The notes under the pieces are model-generated. The model was not told where the DNA came from and ran no database searches. It was given only the letters and a program-made list of their open reading frames with translations. This document shows, in pieces, positions 1 through 11,228 of a DNA stretch of 30,134 bases (positions are counted from its first letter, which is position 1; every line of letters begins with the position of its first letter). The DNA is from Apostichopus californicus (Eukaryota > Echinodermata > Holothuroidea > Aspidochirotida > Stichopodidae). Where the stretch lies: positions 1-30,134 of the forward strand of contig JAIPMN010001465.1 of NCBI GenBank assembly GCA_020650975.1. Reading direction: 5' to 3'. Position numbers and translations under genes: made by a program.

Positions 1-487
1 TGGAGCTAACACACTAGCGATTCAATTCTGCATGTGATGAATCCGTGGCATGTGCTACAGTGCTAGCTTCAGGAATTGATTTTCAACGTTGCTGCTCTAC
101 TGAATGCGTCGAATAACTAAATCCAGAGAAACGATTTACGAAAGCCAGATTTGCATATTGGGTATATCAATAATTAAATTCAATACACTGACACATGACA
201 CCCCCCCCCCCGTGTCATTCAACAATATGCAATGGCATTATATGCCGATGTAATTTCTTTACTGCTCGAAATCACCCCTCCTCGACTTCAGTGGCGACGG
301 AACCGGTGGACTTGAGGGGCTTATCCCCCATGAAAAAGTGGGGGGGGGTAAAGGTATGTTCAGCCCCAATATTTGCCAAGTTCTCCAAGAAGTGGTGACC
401 GCGGGGAGAATTTCGAAGTGGGTGCTGAACATATTCTTGATCGGTCCAGATGCACAATATACTAATAATTTTAGGAGGAAAGAACTG
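1..487. other. No gene seen; non-coding sequence 5' of the first visible SLC5A7 exon
   Basis: I see no exon of the choline transporter here. The stretch holds a C tract at 201-211 flanked by a 7-base inverted repeat (ATGACAC at 195-201, GTGTCAT at 212-218) and a G tract near 340-348. It is presumably intron of SLC5A7, because the gene must start further upstream. Confidence 0.5.
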
Positions 488-1050
488 TCTAGATGCGATT
501 TATTGTTACCAGAGGTGTCATTTTTGCTGATCTAGGATTTCATTTTTGCTTAAATTTCGACGCGCCGCGCCAACTGATGGTGGTGCACCGCCTAAATAGT
601 GACGTATACGCTTCAGTTGTACATCACCATATAAGTTCTTCTATCCGCCCTCCCTAAATTTACACACGTTCATTGATTGTTTAGATGCAATTTAAAGCCT
701 ACATGGGTGTTAATTTTACCGATCCAAGGGTACCTTTCATCGAAAATTTCGATGCTCCTTGCCAACCGAATATGGCGCTCCGCTTAGATAGTGACGTTTA
801 ACAAAAGTTGTACATCACCATGACCATATGTTCTACTATCAATCCTCTTCAAATTTTTAAACAATAATTAACTATCTAGATACAAATTGCAGACATGAGA
901 TCCATATTTCAAGGAGGGGTACATGCAGCTTAGAGCACTCGGGAAGTGCCGTTTCCGGCCATCTGGAGGGTTTGTAAAGCCAAAAAATTTCTTGTACGCT
1001 CCGCGCCAACCGATGGTGGCGCTCCGCTTAGATAGTCTTGCTGGCAGGTT
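488..1050. repeat. Diverged three-copy tandem repeat, period about 192-195 bp
   Basis: Related units begin at about 488, 680 and 875, each with a TCTAGATGC-like start. Each carries a conserved block about 70-120 bases in (near 560, 752 and 995), of the form GCGCCAACCGATGGTGGCGC followed by a CTTAGATAGT-like end. The blocks are clearly alike but diverged, so the duplication is old. Related words (CCGCTTAGATAGT, then C-rich sequence) recur near 14610-14690 in a CHMP7 intron, so the unit probably belongs to a dispersed element. No coding sequence is recognised in it. Confidence 0.7.
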
Positions 1051-1088
1051 TGCCCCCCCACTTTCACAACTCAAATCCCGCCCCTGGT

Positions 1089-1319
1089 TATCAGTATAGT
1101 AGATCAGTATAGTTTGTTATCAGTTTGTTATCAGTTTGTTATAGTTTTTTATCAGTATAGTAGATCAGTATAGTTTGTTATCAGTCTGTTATAGTTTGTT
1201 ATCAGTTTGTTATAGTTTTTTATCAGTATAGTAGATCAGTATAGTTTGTTATCAGTCTGTTATAGTTTGTTATCAGTTTGTTATAGTTTGTTATCAGTAT
1301 AGTAGATCAGTTTAGTTTG
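1089..1319. repeat. Minisatellite, 3.4 copies of a 61-71 bp unit
   Basis: Units start at 1089 (61 bases), 1150 (71), 1221 (71) and 1292 (partial). Each opens with TATCAGTATAGTAGATCAGT and continues with shorter TTTGTTATCAG and TTTGTTATAG subrepeats. The array is nearly homogeneous, so it is recent or actively homogenised. It ends about 150 bases before the SLC5A7 exon at 1469. Confidence 0.9.
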
Positions 1320-1468
1320 CAACCATCCTTTAAATCCCAGTCGGCCCTTTCATGACCTCTTGTCTCTCCTGGTACAGTTTCACTACTTTGCACTAAAAGC
1401 AAACATCCAGATTTAATTTTTTTTTGGTTTACACTGCAGTACTTTTTCTTACCATGACATATTTGTAG

Positions 1469-4400
1469 GTATTTGGCGGCATTCCATGGCAAGTGTACTT
1501 TCAGCGTGTACTCTCCTCCAAATCTGCTAAACGGGCTCAGATGTTGTCGTTTATTGCTGCCTGTGGATGTATCGTTATGGCCATACCATCTGTTCTCATC
1601 GGTGCTATTGCCAGAAACACTGGTAATTATATCAACAGTTAGCCTTCAGTTTATACCTGAGTTTACCTACAAAAAAATGCCTATTTTTGCTTCACAAATT
1701 ATTCTTAAAGCCACAGAATATCCTGGCCTCACCAGAATTTGATCTGTTGGAGACAGTAAAAAACAGAGCATGAGTAGGCCATTTGGACGAATCTTCATTC
1801 TAGATCATTCGTGGTCATGATTGTTTGATTTATTCAAAACCAAGATATATGTGTAGCAAGAAATGTCTTTTTATTGTATTTTCTTTAAAAAAAGCTGATA
1901 GGTAATTTTTGTTTTAGCAGAGGTCTTGTAATCTTTAGGGTTACTGGTTCCAGGTTCATTGTATCCACAAATTTCTCTGCTCTTTCAAATTTTGCTTTGG
2001 TTATTTCCTTCTTGTGTTTATCTTTTGTTTTACGTAGATATACTTAAGTAGGATATTTAAGTAGGGTATTAATTAGATAGGAGGTATCTCCAAGTACTGC
2101 CCAAAGACTTCCCTCCAATATGGACCTATAATGAAAAATATATGTCGTTTATGGGTACTATTGACACTAGCTGGGCTAAAGTATCAAAAGTCCAAGCAGC
2201 TCTGCTGAATAATTCAAACTGTTATTCTTCAACTGTGCTCAGAGATGTAGGTCGTTTAGTGTGGTGGTGGCAGGTCACAGCATTAACAAGGAGCAGACAT
2301 CTCAGGCCTGATAGCCTTTGAATTCGCTCATTCTTTGCAAAACAAGGTACAGAGTAGTGATATGAGCATGATGGTTGTGATGGGGGTAATAAAGGTGTTC
2401 ATGGTGGTGGTGGTGGTGGTGGTAGTGGTGGTGGTAATAGTGGTGGTTATTGGTGATAGTGGTAATAGGTGAGCAGTGGTGATACTAGTGATTATGTTGA
2501 TAAGTGATAATAGTGGTAGTGGTGCAGGTAATCGTGGTGATCAGTATGGTGGTGGTAGAAGTTGTGATGGTGGCAATATTGATGATGGTGGTGATGGGGG
2601 TAATAAGGTGCTCATGGTGGTGGTGGTGGTGGTGGTAGTGGTAATAGAGGTGGTTATTGGTGAGTAGTGGTGATACTGGTGACTATGATGGTAAGTGATA
2701 ATAGTGGTAGTGGTGCAGGTAATCGTGGTGATCAGTATGGTGGTGGTAGTAGTTGTGATGGTGGCAATTTTGATGATGGTGGTGATGATGGTCGTGTGGT
2801 ACCTACATACAGTAGTTGATTCTTAGCAGTGCATGAACCTACAATATTGTATGGTAATGGAATGCTTAAATGTTCAGAGATTATTGAATAAACAGTACCA
2901 ATAGTCTAAGTTGACTCTCTGAGGGTGGCTGTTGCTAATGTTTTACTTACAATGAAACCCTTAACCGTTCATTGGATTAATTGAAATTGTTTGAATTAAA
3001 GTGACATTTGGAACTGAAACTCAAGTCAGTTAATTAGTCTTAGACACTGCCCCGCCAAGCATTCTCTGTACGGTCACATATAACAGCGGCAATTGTTGAT
3101 ATTGTGTGTAATTTATTACTCCGAGAATTTTCAATTGTGTGTATGTGTGTGTTACGATTTAACCAAATTAAGAAGATATACCAATTGAACTGATAATGAA
3201 GGTGTCTTAATCAGATTTTCACTCAAATAGCTGCATCTGAATATAAACATTTCCCCTCCTGCATAATCGAAAAATTACCGACTTTCTCTCAGGGTGCAGC
3301 GCAATCTCTCTCTTTATCTCCATGGTTTTCCCTGCAAGGTCTCCACCCATCCACGTCAGCATTCATTCACACATCGTCGTGTGGCAGTAAACTTTCCATC
3401 CAATAGATTGAATTAGCTGGAGGCTTCAACGATCATATTTATGTCCGATCATATTTCATCTTAATTAAAATCTAGCCAGTGGTAGGTCGCCATCTATATT
3501 TTGATGAGCTTCCCCGGAGATTTTCGGATGGATAGGATTTCGTTTGTCGAGTGTACGTGCATTGCTCTGTTACCTCCTCCGTAAACCACTGCACACGAAA
3601 CTAATACTAGATATCTCCAGTTTCGGGGAAAACTTGTTTTTGCATCACAATTTGTACCACGTCAGGATAGAAAAAAATCTCAAGTTTTGTGGAAAGATTT
3701 ATTACTGCTTTTAACAATAAGTGATGTGTGTTTATGTCCTTCAACCCCCCCCGGCCCACTCCCCTTCCTCTCCAAAAACATATATATGAAGGTTGCCACA
3801 CCTGGCAAAATTCTATTTTATATATACTGCCAAACTTATTCAATGCCAAGGTATACCAGTTCTAGTGTAGCCTAATTAATCTATGTTACAATTGGATATT
3901 TGTCTTTGAAATAGTACTCAACAGATTTTTCAAGGTCTGGTAGGCCTACAGTACATCTGGTGGCAGACAGTGTAAAATATACATCGTAGAGTAAAATATT
4001 CTAAATTGTTACTAATTGTAATACCCCATATAAAACAACTTTTCCTTCACATAATTTATGATGGTTAATTTGAGTATAACCTATTTTGAACTATTTTAAA
4101 ACTTCCTGGAAATATAATCACAGTAGGTGGCCTGTTATGTGGGTAACTTCTTCTTCAAGTGCTTTACTTTGTCATGTTGTCATTTTGATTTATTTCTGTT
4201 TTTAATTGTCCATGGAACCTAGCTGACACAGTTGGAATGTAAGCTTAACTCTTAAATGTTCTCCTGTTGTTCGAATTTCATCAAAAATATAATAGATTAT
4301 CTGTGGAAATGATATAAAAATATATTGGAAAACAGAAGATAATTTCAACTCGATTGCTCTGATGACATCATTCCCACTCTGCTGTTGCCAGGTGCAATGA

Positions 4401-6886
4401 TTTACAAAATGTTACCAAGTTTAAAAACTAATGCCATTCGTGATAACAAAATGCTATGAAGATTTAGTTTTGACCTAAAAAATGCAGAAAATTTCCACCA
4501 AGTTTTGCTAAAACAGCTTCAGTTGGCAGAAGATCTCTTAAATTTCCTTAAGGTGTTACATCTGTTACCAGTTACAAACTAACGCTGTGAGTACATGCTT
4601 ACGTACATCTACACATAACTACACACACACTAAACCACACTGTGCAAAACAGATGTAGCTAGCTACCACCTACGTAAGCCTATTCTGCATGTAAATGTCT
4701 GGCATGAAGGCATAAATGTAAGTTGAACTGATCGACATAGCTGGATGATATGCAGAAAAATCCTTATACAATCAAATGCATTAGAACCCAAATAAATATG
4801 TTGTTTGCTCATTGCATTTATAATGCATCTGATGTTGACAAGCTTGAGAACATCTGTTTAACTACTTTAACAACATGAATATTTTACACTAATCTATACA
4901 CAGACCTAGCTTTTCAGCTACAACATTGAATAATAGATGCACATGTGCACAGTTTAGCCTATTTGGTTCAAAAATGTCAGGTCTGAAGTTGTCATTGCAG
5001 GTATCAAATTGTCATATATATGAAAAGGATATTGGTGAGATTATTCGAGCAGCCCAAACCTCTTTCGACGAGATGATTAACAATTCATAGAGTTCGTACG
5101 ACGGAGCATGACTCAAATTTAAACCCGAGTGAATTTTACGGGAGGTAAAAACATGTAATATATGGCTATGAAACACAAGCAAACATTTTAAGTATATTAT
5201 AATATCAGTGGTGTCTTTTTCTTTTTTCTTGTGTTTATATTTACAGATTGGAGTAAGACAGACATTACCGATCCAACATTACCTGAAAAGGATCCCAAAC
5301 TCATTCTACCTCTTGTCATCCAGTATCTCACCCCTAATATCATCTCCTATATCGGTTTGGGTGCGGTATCAGCAGCAGTGATGTCATCAGCAGACTCCTC
5401 CATCCTCTCTGCTAGTTCTATGTTTGTCAGGAATGTCTACAAACTGGTCTTCAGACAGAGTGTGAGTATAAAAAGGATATTTGCTTCCTCTGTTAGTTCT
5501 ATGTTTGTCAGGAATGTCTACAAACTGGTCTTCAGACAGAGTGTGAGTATAAAAAGGATATTTGCTTCCTCCACTAGTTCTGTGTTAGTAAGGAATGCCT
5601 ATATGCTGGTCTTAAGACAGAGTATGAAAAGGATATTTGCTTCCTCCGCTAGTTCTGTGTTAGTAAGGAATGCCTATATGCTGGTCTTAAGACAGAGTAT
5701 GAAAAGGATATTTGCTTCCTCTGCTAGTTCTATGTTTGTTAGGAATGTCTTCAAACTGGTCTTCAGACAGAGTGTGAGTATGAAAAGGATATTTGCTTCC
5801 TCTGTTACAGTTCTTTGTTAGTTAGGAATGCCTATAAGCTGGTCTTAAGACAAAGTGTTCTTGTTTTTAATGGTTTTTGCTCGATTTCTAAAGGTGTCAC
5901 CAGAATGAGATTTATTTCTACACAGTTTTAATAGCTAATTGCTTTGTCCACAAGGAGACCCTTTCCAAACTTGAAGCCATTACATATTGAACAACTGGAA
6001 TAGTAGAAATCTGGAGTATTTTATTACTGCATATGAAAGGGAAAGCAAGTCCTTCAAACATTATTAAAGCTTATACTGTATTGTGTCATTTGTGTAGGAT
6101 CAGCAAGAAATTACAAGGCGAGTTTTATTTCTTCGGTATTTCTCGCTCACTAATATTATGATAACGAACATGAATGACACTTCTTCTTTTGCTTCACCCC
6201 TACAGGCTACAGAGTATGAACTTCTCTGGTGCATGAGGATAACCATGATTGTAGTCGGTATCGCTGCCACCATTCTCGGCCTCACCATCAAATCCGTCTA
6301 TGCACTCTGGTTTCTATGCTCGGATTTTGTATTCGTGATTCTGTTTCCGCAGTTGTTCTGTGTTATCTATTTTTCAAAGTGCAATACTTATGGATCGTTA
6401 CTGGGGTATATCATAGGCCTCTTCTTCAGATTAGCGGGTGGCGATGCCACCCTTAAAATACCAGTTTTAATAAAGTACCCTTTCTATGACAACGAGCAGT
6501 TATTTCCGTTTCGAACATTTGCTATGTCCACTTCCTTCATTACGATATTGGTAGTCTCCTACTCCTTAGATTATCTCTTTAAATCCGGTCGCTTCAAGCC
6601 AGAGTGGGATATCTTTCAGTGTGTCGTTAACCTTCCTTCCGCCGGTGTCACCAAGTACGAATCTGTCCAAGCCGAGAACGTACAGCTTAATCAGTTAGGT
6701 CCAGAAATGGACGCTCTAGGAAGCGGCTTGCCCAATGACCCCATTCAAAGGGAAAAACTACTAGACGTAGGCAAGGGCATCACCTCGGGTATGCCCGTAT
6801 CGGTTTCTAAGGAACCCCTCAGGGAGGAGATTGCTGAGGACACCCCTACCTCCTCCAGCGAGGAACCTCCCCCTTATGACCAGTAG
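1469..6886 (+). CDS. SLC5A7: High-affinity choline transporter (SLC5A7/CHT1-like), 3' part: last three coding exons
   Basis: Exons 1469-1622, 5247-5461 and 6206-6886 join in frame (phases 0, 1, 0) to give 349 residues ending in TAG at 6884-6886. They cover roughly the C-terminal half of the family; about 240 N-terminal residues should lie upstream. Family knowledge: this is the Na+/Cl- dependent choline uptake carrier of cholinergic nerve terminals, in the SLC5 fold. Seen: [17 protein letters not shown] at the start of the visible part, the SLC5 signature [16 protein letters not shown], and further hydrophobic helices (starting [40 protein letters not shown]). A hydrophilic tail follows and ends in PPPYDQ. 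Introns are gt-ag. The codon split across 1622/5247 restores an Asp-Trp pair expected in CHT1. The second exon continues as an open, repeated frame past its donor (see the array at 5411-5866). Assignment is by recalled resemblance to vertebrate CHT1; no search was run. Confidence 0.93.
1623..5246 (+). other. SLC5A7 intron between the first two visible exons
   Basis: The intron is 3,624 bases, from gtaatt at 1623 to ttacag at 5241-5246. Apart from the GGT-rich repeat at 2353-2800 I see no exon, RNA gene or clear mobile element. A short TG-rich patch lies near 3135-3152 and a C tract near 3745. Open frames at 3607-3875 on both strands show no recognisable family. Confidence 0.8.
2353..2800. repeat. 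GGT/GAT-rich repeat with a higher-order unit of about 214 bp
   Basis: This intronic stretch is dominated by GGT, GAT and AGT triplets, including runs of seven or more GGT near 2402-2425 and 2615-2636. A larger unit beginning TGGGGGTAATAA at 2381 repeats at 2595. The second copy runs to about 2793 with the same order of landmarks (CTCATGG or TTCATGG, then GCAGGTAATCGTGGTGATCA). Nearly all the guanines lie on the plus strand, which is the sense strand of SLC5A7. A 63-codon open frame here is a by-product of the triplets. Confidence 0.9.
5411..5866 (+). repeat. Six-copy tandem array of the SLC5A7 exon tail with its splice donor
   Basis: Units start at 5411, 5492, 5573, 5648, 5723 and 5804, so the periods are 81, 81, 75, 75 and 81 bases. 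Unit 1 is the real 3' end of the exon (from the second Ser-rich helix to FRQS) plus about 30 bases of intron. Units 1 and 2 are almost identical, and so are units 3 and 4. Unit 5 resembles unit 1, and unit 6 resembles units 3 and 4 but is decayed. Units 1, 2 and 5 keep the donor AGT|GTGAGTAT (intron starts 5462, 5543, 5774). Units 3 and 4 lost six bases at that point and with them the donor. All period lengths are multiples of three, and the frame stays open from the exon to a stop at 5819-5821. Whether any copy beyond unit 1 is used in mRNA cannot be seen. Confidence 0.95.
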
Positions 6887-7782
6887 TGGAAGGAGGCCCT
6901 ACTTTCTCCCCCTGTTTGTGAAACAGGCAATTGTAAAAGATTGCGAATGGTATGTCGGCGGTATTCCAGAGTGTCTTGCATGACAAGGCACTGCTGTCGT
7001 CCTGCGACTGAGTCAGTCGAGTCAGATGTGGTACCTGCACGCCACGGAAGAAACAATAGTTAGAGATGCATGGCTTCCCCCCGTATAGACTCTAACCCCT
7101 GAATAGAAATCACTCCCCATCGGTGTTAGTTGCCCAATCTATCTAGCGGCCAATTGCCGCTCCTTTGCATACGAGGAAAGAAATTAGCCATCGGCTACAT
7201 TTGACCCGAAATTTCCAGTACTTGAACAGCTCCACTTTTTTGGTTTCTTCACAAAGTTTTCACCTGTTGTTCCCTTATCTTTCGCATTTTGTATGAAACA
7301 TATTCCCTGTAATTTTTTTGGTTTTTTTTTCTTCCCACATGTATAAAGAAAAGGTCAAAGTCGCATATTTATTGCACTGCAGGATGATTGTATTCTAACG
7401 GTTTTAGTACTATACAAAATTTGAGGTATATTTTTAAGTGCTGTTTAACAGTCTAATCTACATCAAAGCATTGTCTGTAAATTCAAGAAAGGTGATAACA
7501 CTGAAAACCAGCAGGAATCAACTGTTATTTTAGTCTGGTTTTTTTTTCCATTACAAGTCCTGGCTTTTGATAATTGTTAACAACACACAAATGTCAAGTG
7601 ATGTAGTATCATTGTGAACTGCTTTAAGCCAATTTTTTTCAGTGCATTAATGTACTGTATTGACTTGGTTTGGTATGTTTTGTCTTGAGATGTATAAAAT
7701 CTATAGTCACATAGATTGTATTAGTAACCCAATGCACCCATCCCTGCTAAGCATGGGCTTTTCTTGGGGGGAAGGGAGGGGG

Positions 7783-8110
7783 GGTAGGCATGTCCTATCA
7801 ATAACCATTCCACAAGTAGTCAAATTTGATAACAAAGATTTGCAGTTTCTGTAAATAGTTTCTTAAAGATTTTGAGAACTGTTAGCTGTGGTAGGCATGT
7901 CCTATCATAAACCATTCCACAACGAGTCAAATTTGATAACAAAGATTTGTAGTTTCTCTAAAAGAGTTTCTTAAAAATTTTGAGAACTGTTAGCTAGTGT
8001 GGTAGGCATGTCCTATCAAAGGCCATTCCACAACGAGTCAAATTTGATATACAGAGATTTGTAGTTTCTGTAAAAGAGTTTCTTAAAGATTTTGAGAACT
8101 GTAAGCTGTG
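7783..8110. repeat. Three-copy direct tandem repeat, period 107-111 bp, in the likely SLC5A7 3' UTR
   Basis: Units start at 7783, 7890 and 8001 with GGTAGGCATGTCCTATCA. Each contains CCATTCCACAA, then TCAAATTTGATA, a GATTTG(C/T)AGTTTCT block and TTTTGAGAACTGTTAGCTGTG or close variants. Differences are a few substitutions and short indels. The TCAAATTTGATA core is close to palindromic. Confidence 0.93.
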
Positions 8111-8512
8111 CCTATAATCACCTTTCTTATTTTTCCTCAATAGCAATAACAAGAAAATATCACAAGTTTTCACTGAATATCACTCTGGATGTGGCTATAT
8201 GTTTACTTTTTTTAAAATATTATTTACATATCTATTGTATCTGTTATATCGTAATAGAATTTATTCCAGTGCTTTCAACTGACATCTGTTGTATAATTGT
8301 GTAAGATGAAGTCGGTGGTGGTGATCCGTAGTGATAGGGTTTTTAATGAGACGTCCATCTTTTGTTTATATCGTTAGCAGAATCACCGGCCAGAATTAGA
8401 TGCATGTTGATACGAACATGCCAGATCAAGCTTTGGGGTATATTCATTCTTATTGAACAAAAATAATCATAATAATAATAATTAAACACAGTTGTTTTGG
8501 CAAAGAGATACC

Positions 8513-8518
8513 AATAAA
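8513..8518 (+). promoter_or_regulatory. Candidate poly(A) signal AATAAA for SLC5A7
   Basis: This is the first canonical AATAAA downstream of the SLC5A7 stop codon on the plus strand, and a T/GT-rich element lies about 45-55 bases further on. It is supported by position and motif only. Confidence 0.4.
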
Positions 8519-8540
8519 TGCAATAATCTTGCTTCGTTAA

Positions 8541-11228
8541 TATATTTGATGTAAATTTTTTGTAGGTGTTTGTCAGTAAAAACCGAAATAGTTCAGCGTC
8601 ATGTCCATCCAGTTTTTGCCAACAATGAACTTTGTGTCCTCTGGAAGTTGGTCACATACAGTATCATCTTTTTCTGTCAAATTCATCATGTTTCGTAACC
8701 TATGCAGACACATTAATCGCTGTTTTTGCAATAATTTTACCCTGCCAAGAATGATATGTCAAAGCAACTATGCATATAAGTATAACTATGCATGAGGTAG
8801 TTTGGGTGGAAATGGTGGGGGGGGGGAGGGGGGCATTGTGTTGGATAGGTTACCATCCTCAGTAGCGTGATGTTTAAATACAAACATGTCGTTTCCAATA
8901 TGAGATATTTCTGATCCATGACTTTATAAAGTGAAGCAGTTTGACAGTATGAAAACTTGTGAAGACTAAGATTGTCCTAACAGTATAGAAAAAAACGCTC
9001 AAATAGGTATTTATTCTCCATACAGCTTACTTTGATACAAATGATATCAAAAAATAATTAGATCATTTCATTCACAGAAATCTCCCTCAGATTAGACAAA
9101 ATGTGAAGAAAAGACACATTTGGGGCCTTTCAAATATTTTTACGATGTCTTTAATTTGTGCCGTAACGGACGGTTTTCATAACCGAAACAGAAGACTTTT
9201 GGCTTCTTACTTTATTTGCTCGCTTTTATATAGATATAAAATTCAGTTTTTACTGAATGTGTCTCAGATGTGTGGAAAAAAATTTAACATGCCACTGATG
9301 GGTGTGAGCCTATGAGGTAGGAGAGATGGTTTGTAGTTCTATATAATGTACATCAAATTAATCAGGTTTATCTCATTGTGAAGTTTGACCATAGTTGTTT
9401 GCAAACTGTTTCTACTACAAGATGATAAACATTCAGAAAGATGTTACGGCTCACAAAACAAGACCTCCCAAATGTTAGGTTTCATTGATAACCCTTCATT
9501 GTGGCCACTCAGAAAAGTACTTCTTGAGCAATAACTAATTTATTTTTATTCCATCATTGACTTAGGAACTTATTTACACTTGCCATTATCTAATCCTCAC
9601 CAGTAAAATGATAATTTTATGGGAGTCCTCTTTCTTAGCTTTCCACATAAGCATTCCCCAGCTTCTACTATAGACCCTGATGGTTACATTGAATAGAAAA
9701 TGGGAAATGCCAGAAGATTGACAGTTTTATTAATCGGTACCAGTCAAACGTCTCATAGAAGATATTTGGCATTAACGTTTCAAATTTCTGTGGAAAGATT
9801 GTTTTGAAGAAGTGATCTCTGTGTAGGGCACATATGTTAATTTTAATGTTTTCATCAAATGTCATTAAGTTGGTGTATTCCCTTTATTAACCTGTTTAAA
9901 GGTTGTTTCCTTTTAATTCATTTTTCCTGGTAGATAATTGTATAGGGTCAAAAATAAAATTTGTCATTGCCACCCATATAATTCATCTTTGTCTTTTTCC
10001 TCAAGTATTATCTTTACCTTTTCTGTAGTAGTAAAGAACCTGGAAGACAAATGTGTGCTAACAAACCAAACAAATGAATTACAGTAAGGCTGGCACACAT
10101 CACAAAGAATAGCTGCAGCAGCTGCATCTCAGGCTGCAGCAAGGCTGTATATGTATCCAACTATAGCAGGGATGGACTCCTGTGAGATGTCTCAAAAAAA
10201 GAAAAAAAATCAATCTATTTTACATCATCACAAGAAACGAGCTCACTGCTAAGAATTTATCGGCACTAATGATGCTGTCAGGTAGACCTATTATCCCCAT
10301 TAATTATCAACTGTACTGTATTGACATTTTGTTTTGTGAATACAGATTAGGTACACAAACCTATTGCTTGAAAGTCCCCGGAATCAAAGGTTTGAAATCA
10401 ACAGCAGGTCGTTGGTTAGGTGCCGCCCAGTCAATTTTCCACCCCATGTATCTGGCCCAATCATTCAAAAAGGTTGCCCACACCTGATCTATAGAGATGA
10501 TCTCTCCAGACCAGTAGTGCCTATTGTGTGAAACTGCTGAGCACAAGATTTAAATGTGCTATGCAGCCCCCGCAGCATCCTGCTTTTTGACACTGTGCCT
10601 AAATTTGTGGGACACACAAATTTTAAATTTTCTGTACGATAAAATAAGACAGCTACCGACTTGCTAATTAAGAGCGGACAAACAGGTTTAACCACAGACA
10701 TCTTTTAATTTTGAATGAGCAGTGTCCAGTTCTATTCGAAAAATATTACATAGTGTTTTGTTTATAGAGGAATAATACAATGTTCCCACTGAATAAAAAA
10801 TAGCTTTAACGACAAAATCATTTGGTTGGAAGAAAATCAAACTTCTTCATAATATTACCTTCAAGATTTGAGTCAATTTTAATTGATTTGTTTCTTTGTT
10901 TTCTTCTATTATAATTAGATTATATTCATTGGTCGTCTATGGTGTAGCTAAAAGAAAAAAGATAGTATACACTACAAACGAATAAGTTCCATCACAGAAT
11001 AAAATTCATTATCTTACGGTTTCCTTTATTACTAACAAAAAATATCTTCCAAATCCTCACTAATACACAATACACACTATATATACAACATGTGCCTGAC
11101 CTGACTTACAGGAGCTGTAGAACATAACAGATCGACTGGCTCAACCGATGATCGTGTCCCAAGATTAAGGAAAGACATGAAAAATATGGTCACTTACATA
11201 CTTCAATTCCGGATTAAGTTTTGAATCT
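8541..11228. other. Intergenic, no gene recognised
   Basis: AT-rich sequence with scattered short open frames, none with a recognisable family. It contains a G-rich tract at 8816-8834, a second AATAAA at 9953-9958, and a small GCTGCAGC-rich near-palindromic patch at 10112-10142. Open frames on both strands at 10182-10701 overlap each other and show no domain that I can name. Confidence 0.5.

Larger units (their letters stand above)
6887..8535 (+). other. Probable SLC5A7 3' UTR
   Basis: After the stop at 6886 I see no further coding exon. The first AATAAA that I find on the plus strand is at 8513-8518, followed by a GT-rich stretch near 8562-8575, which is a plausible poly(A) site. That would give a 3' UTR of about 1.65 kb containing the three-copy repeat at 7783-8110. 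The transcript end is inference; an earlier site with a variant signal (for example TATAAA near 7341) cannot be excluded. Confidence 0.5.

Noticed and set aside
2476..2667. Gly/Val/Asp-rich small protein
   Set aside because: The frame is a product of GGT/GAT triplet repeats within an SLC5A7 intron.
5462..5821. Treating the open repeated frame simply as extra coding exon of SLC5A7
   Set aside because: The first donor (5462) joined to 6206 gives the normal transporter sequence. The extension has no counterpart in the family and is kept as a hypothesis only.
6229..6456. Second plus-strand frame overlapping the last SLC5A7 exon
   Set aside because: It is a shadow of the real frame, which carries the conserved transmembrane sequence.
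10182..10701. Overlapping frames on both strands as a possible gene
   Set aside because: No family resemblance, no convincing splice partners, and the frames contradict one another.
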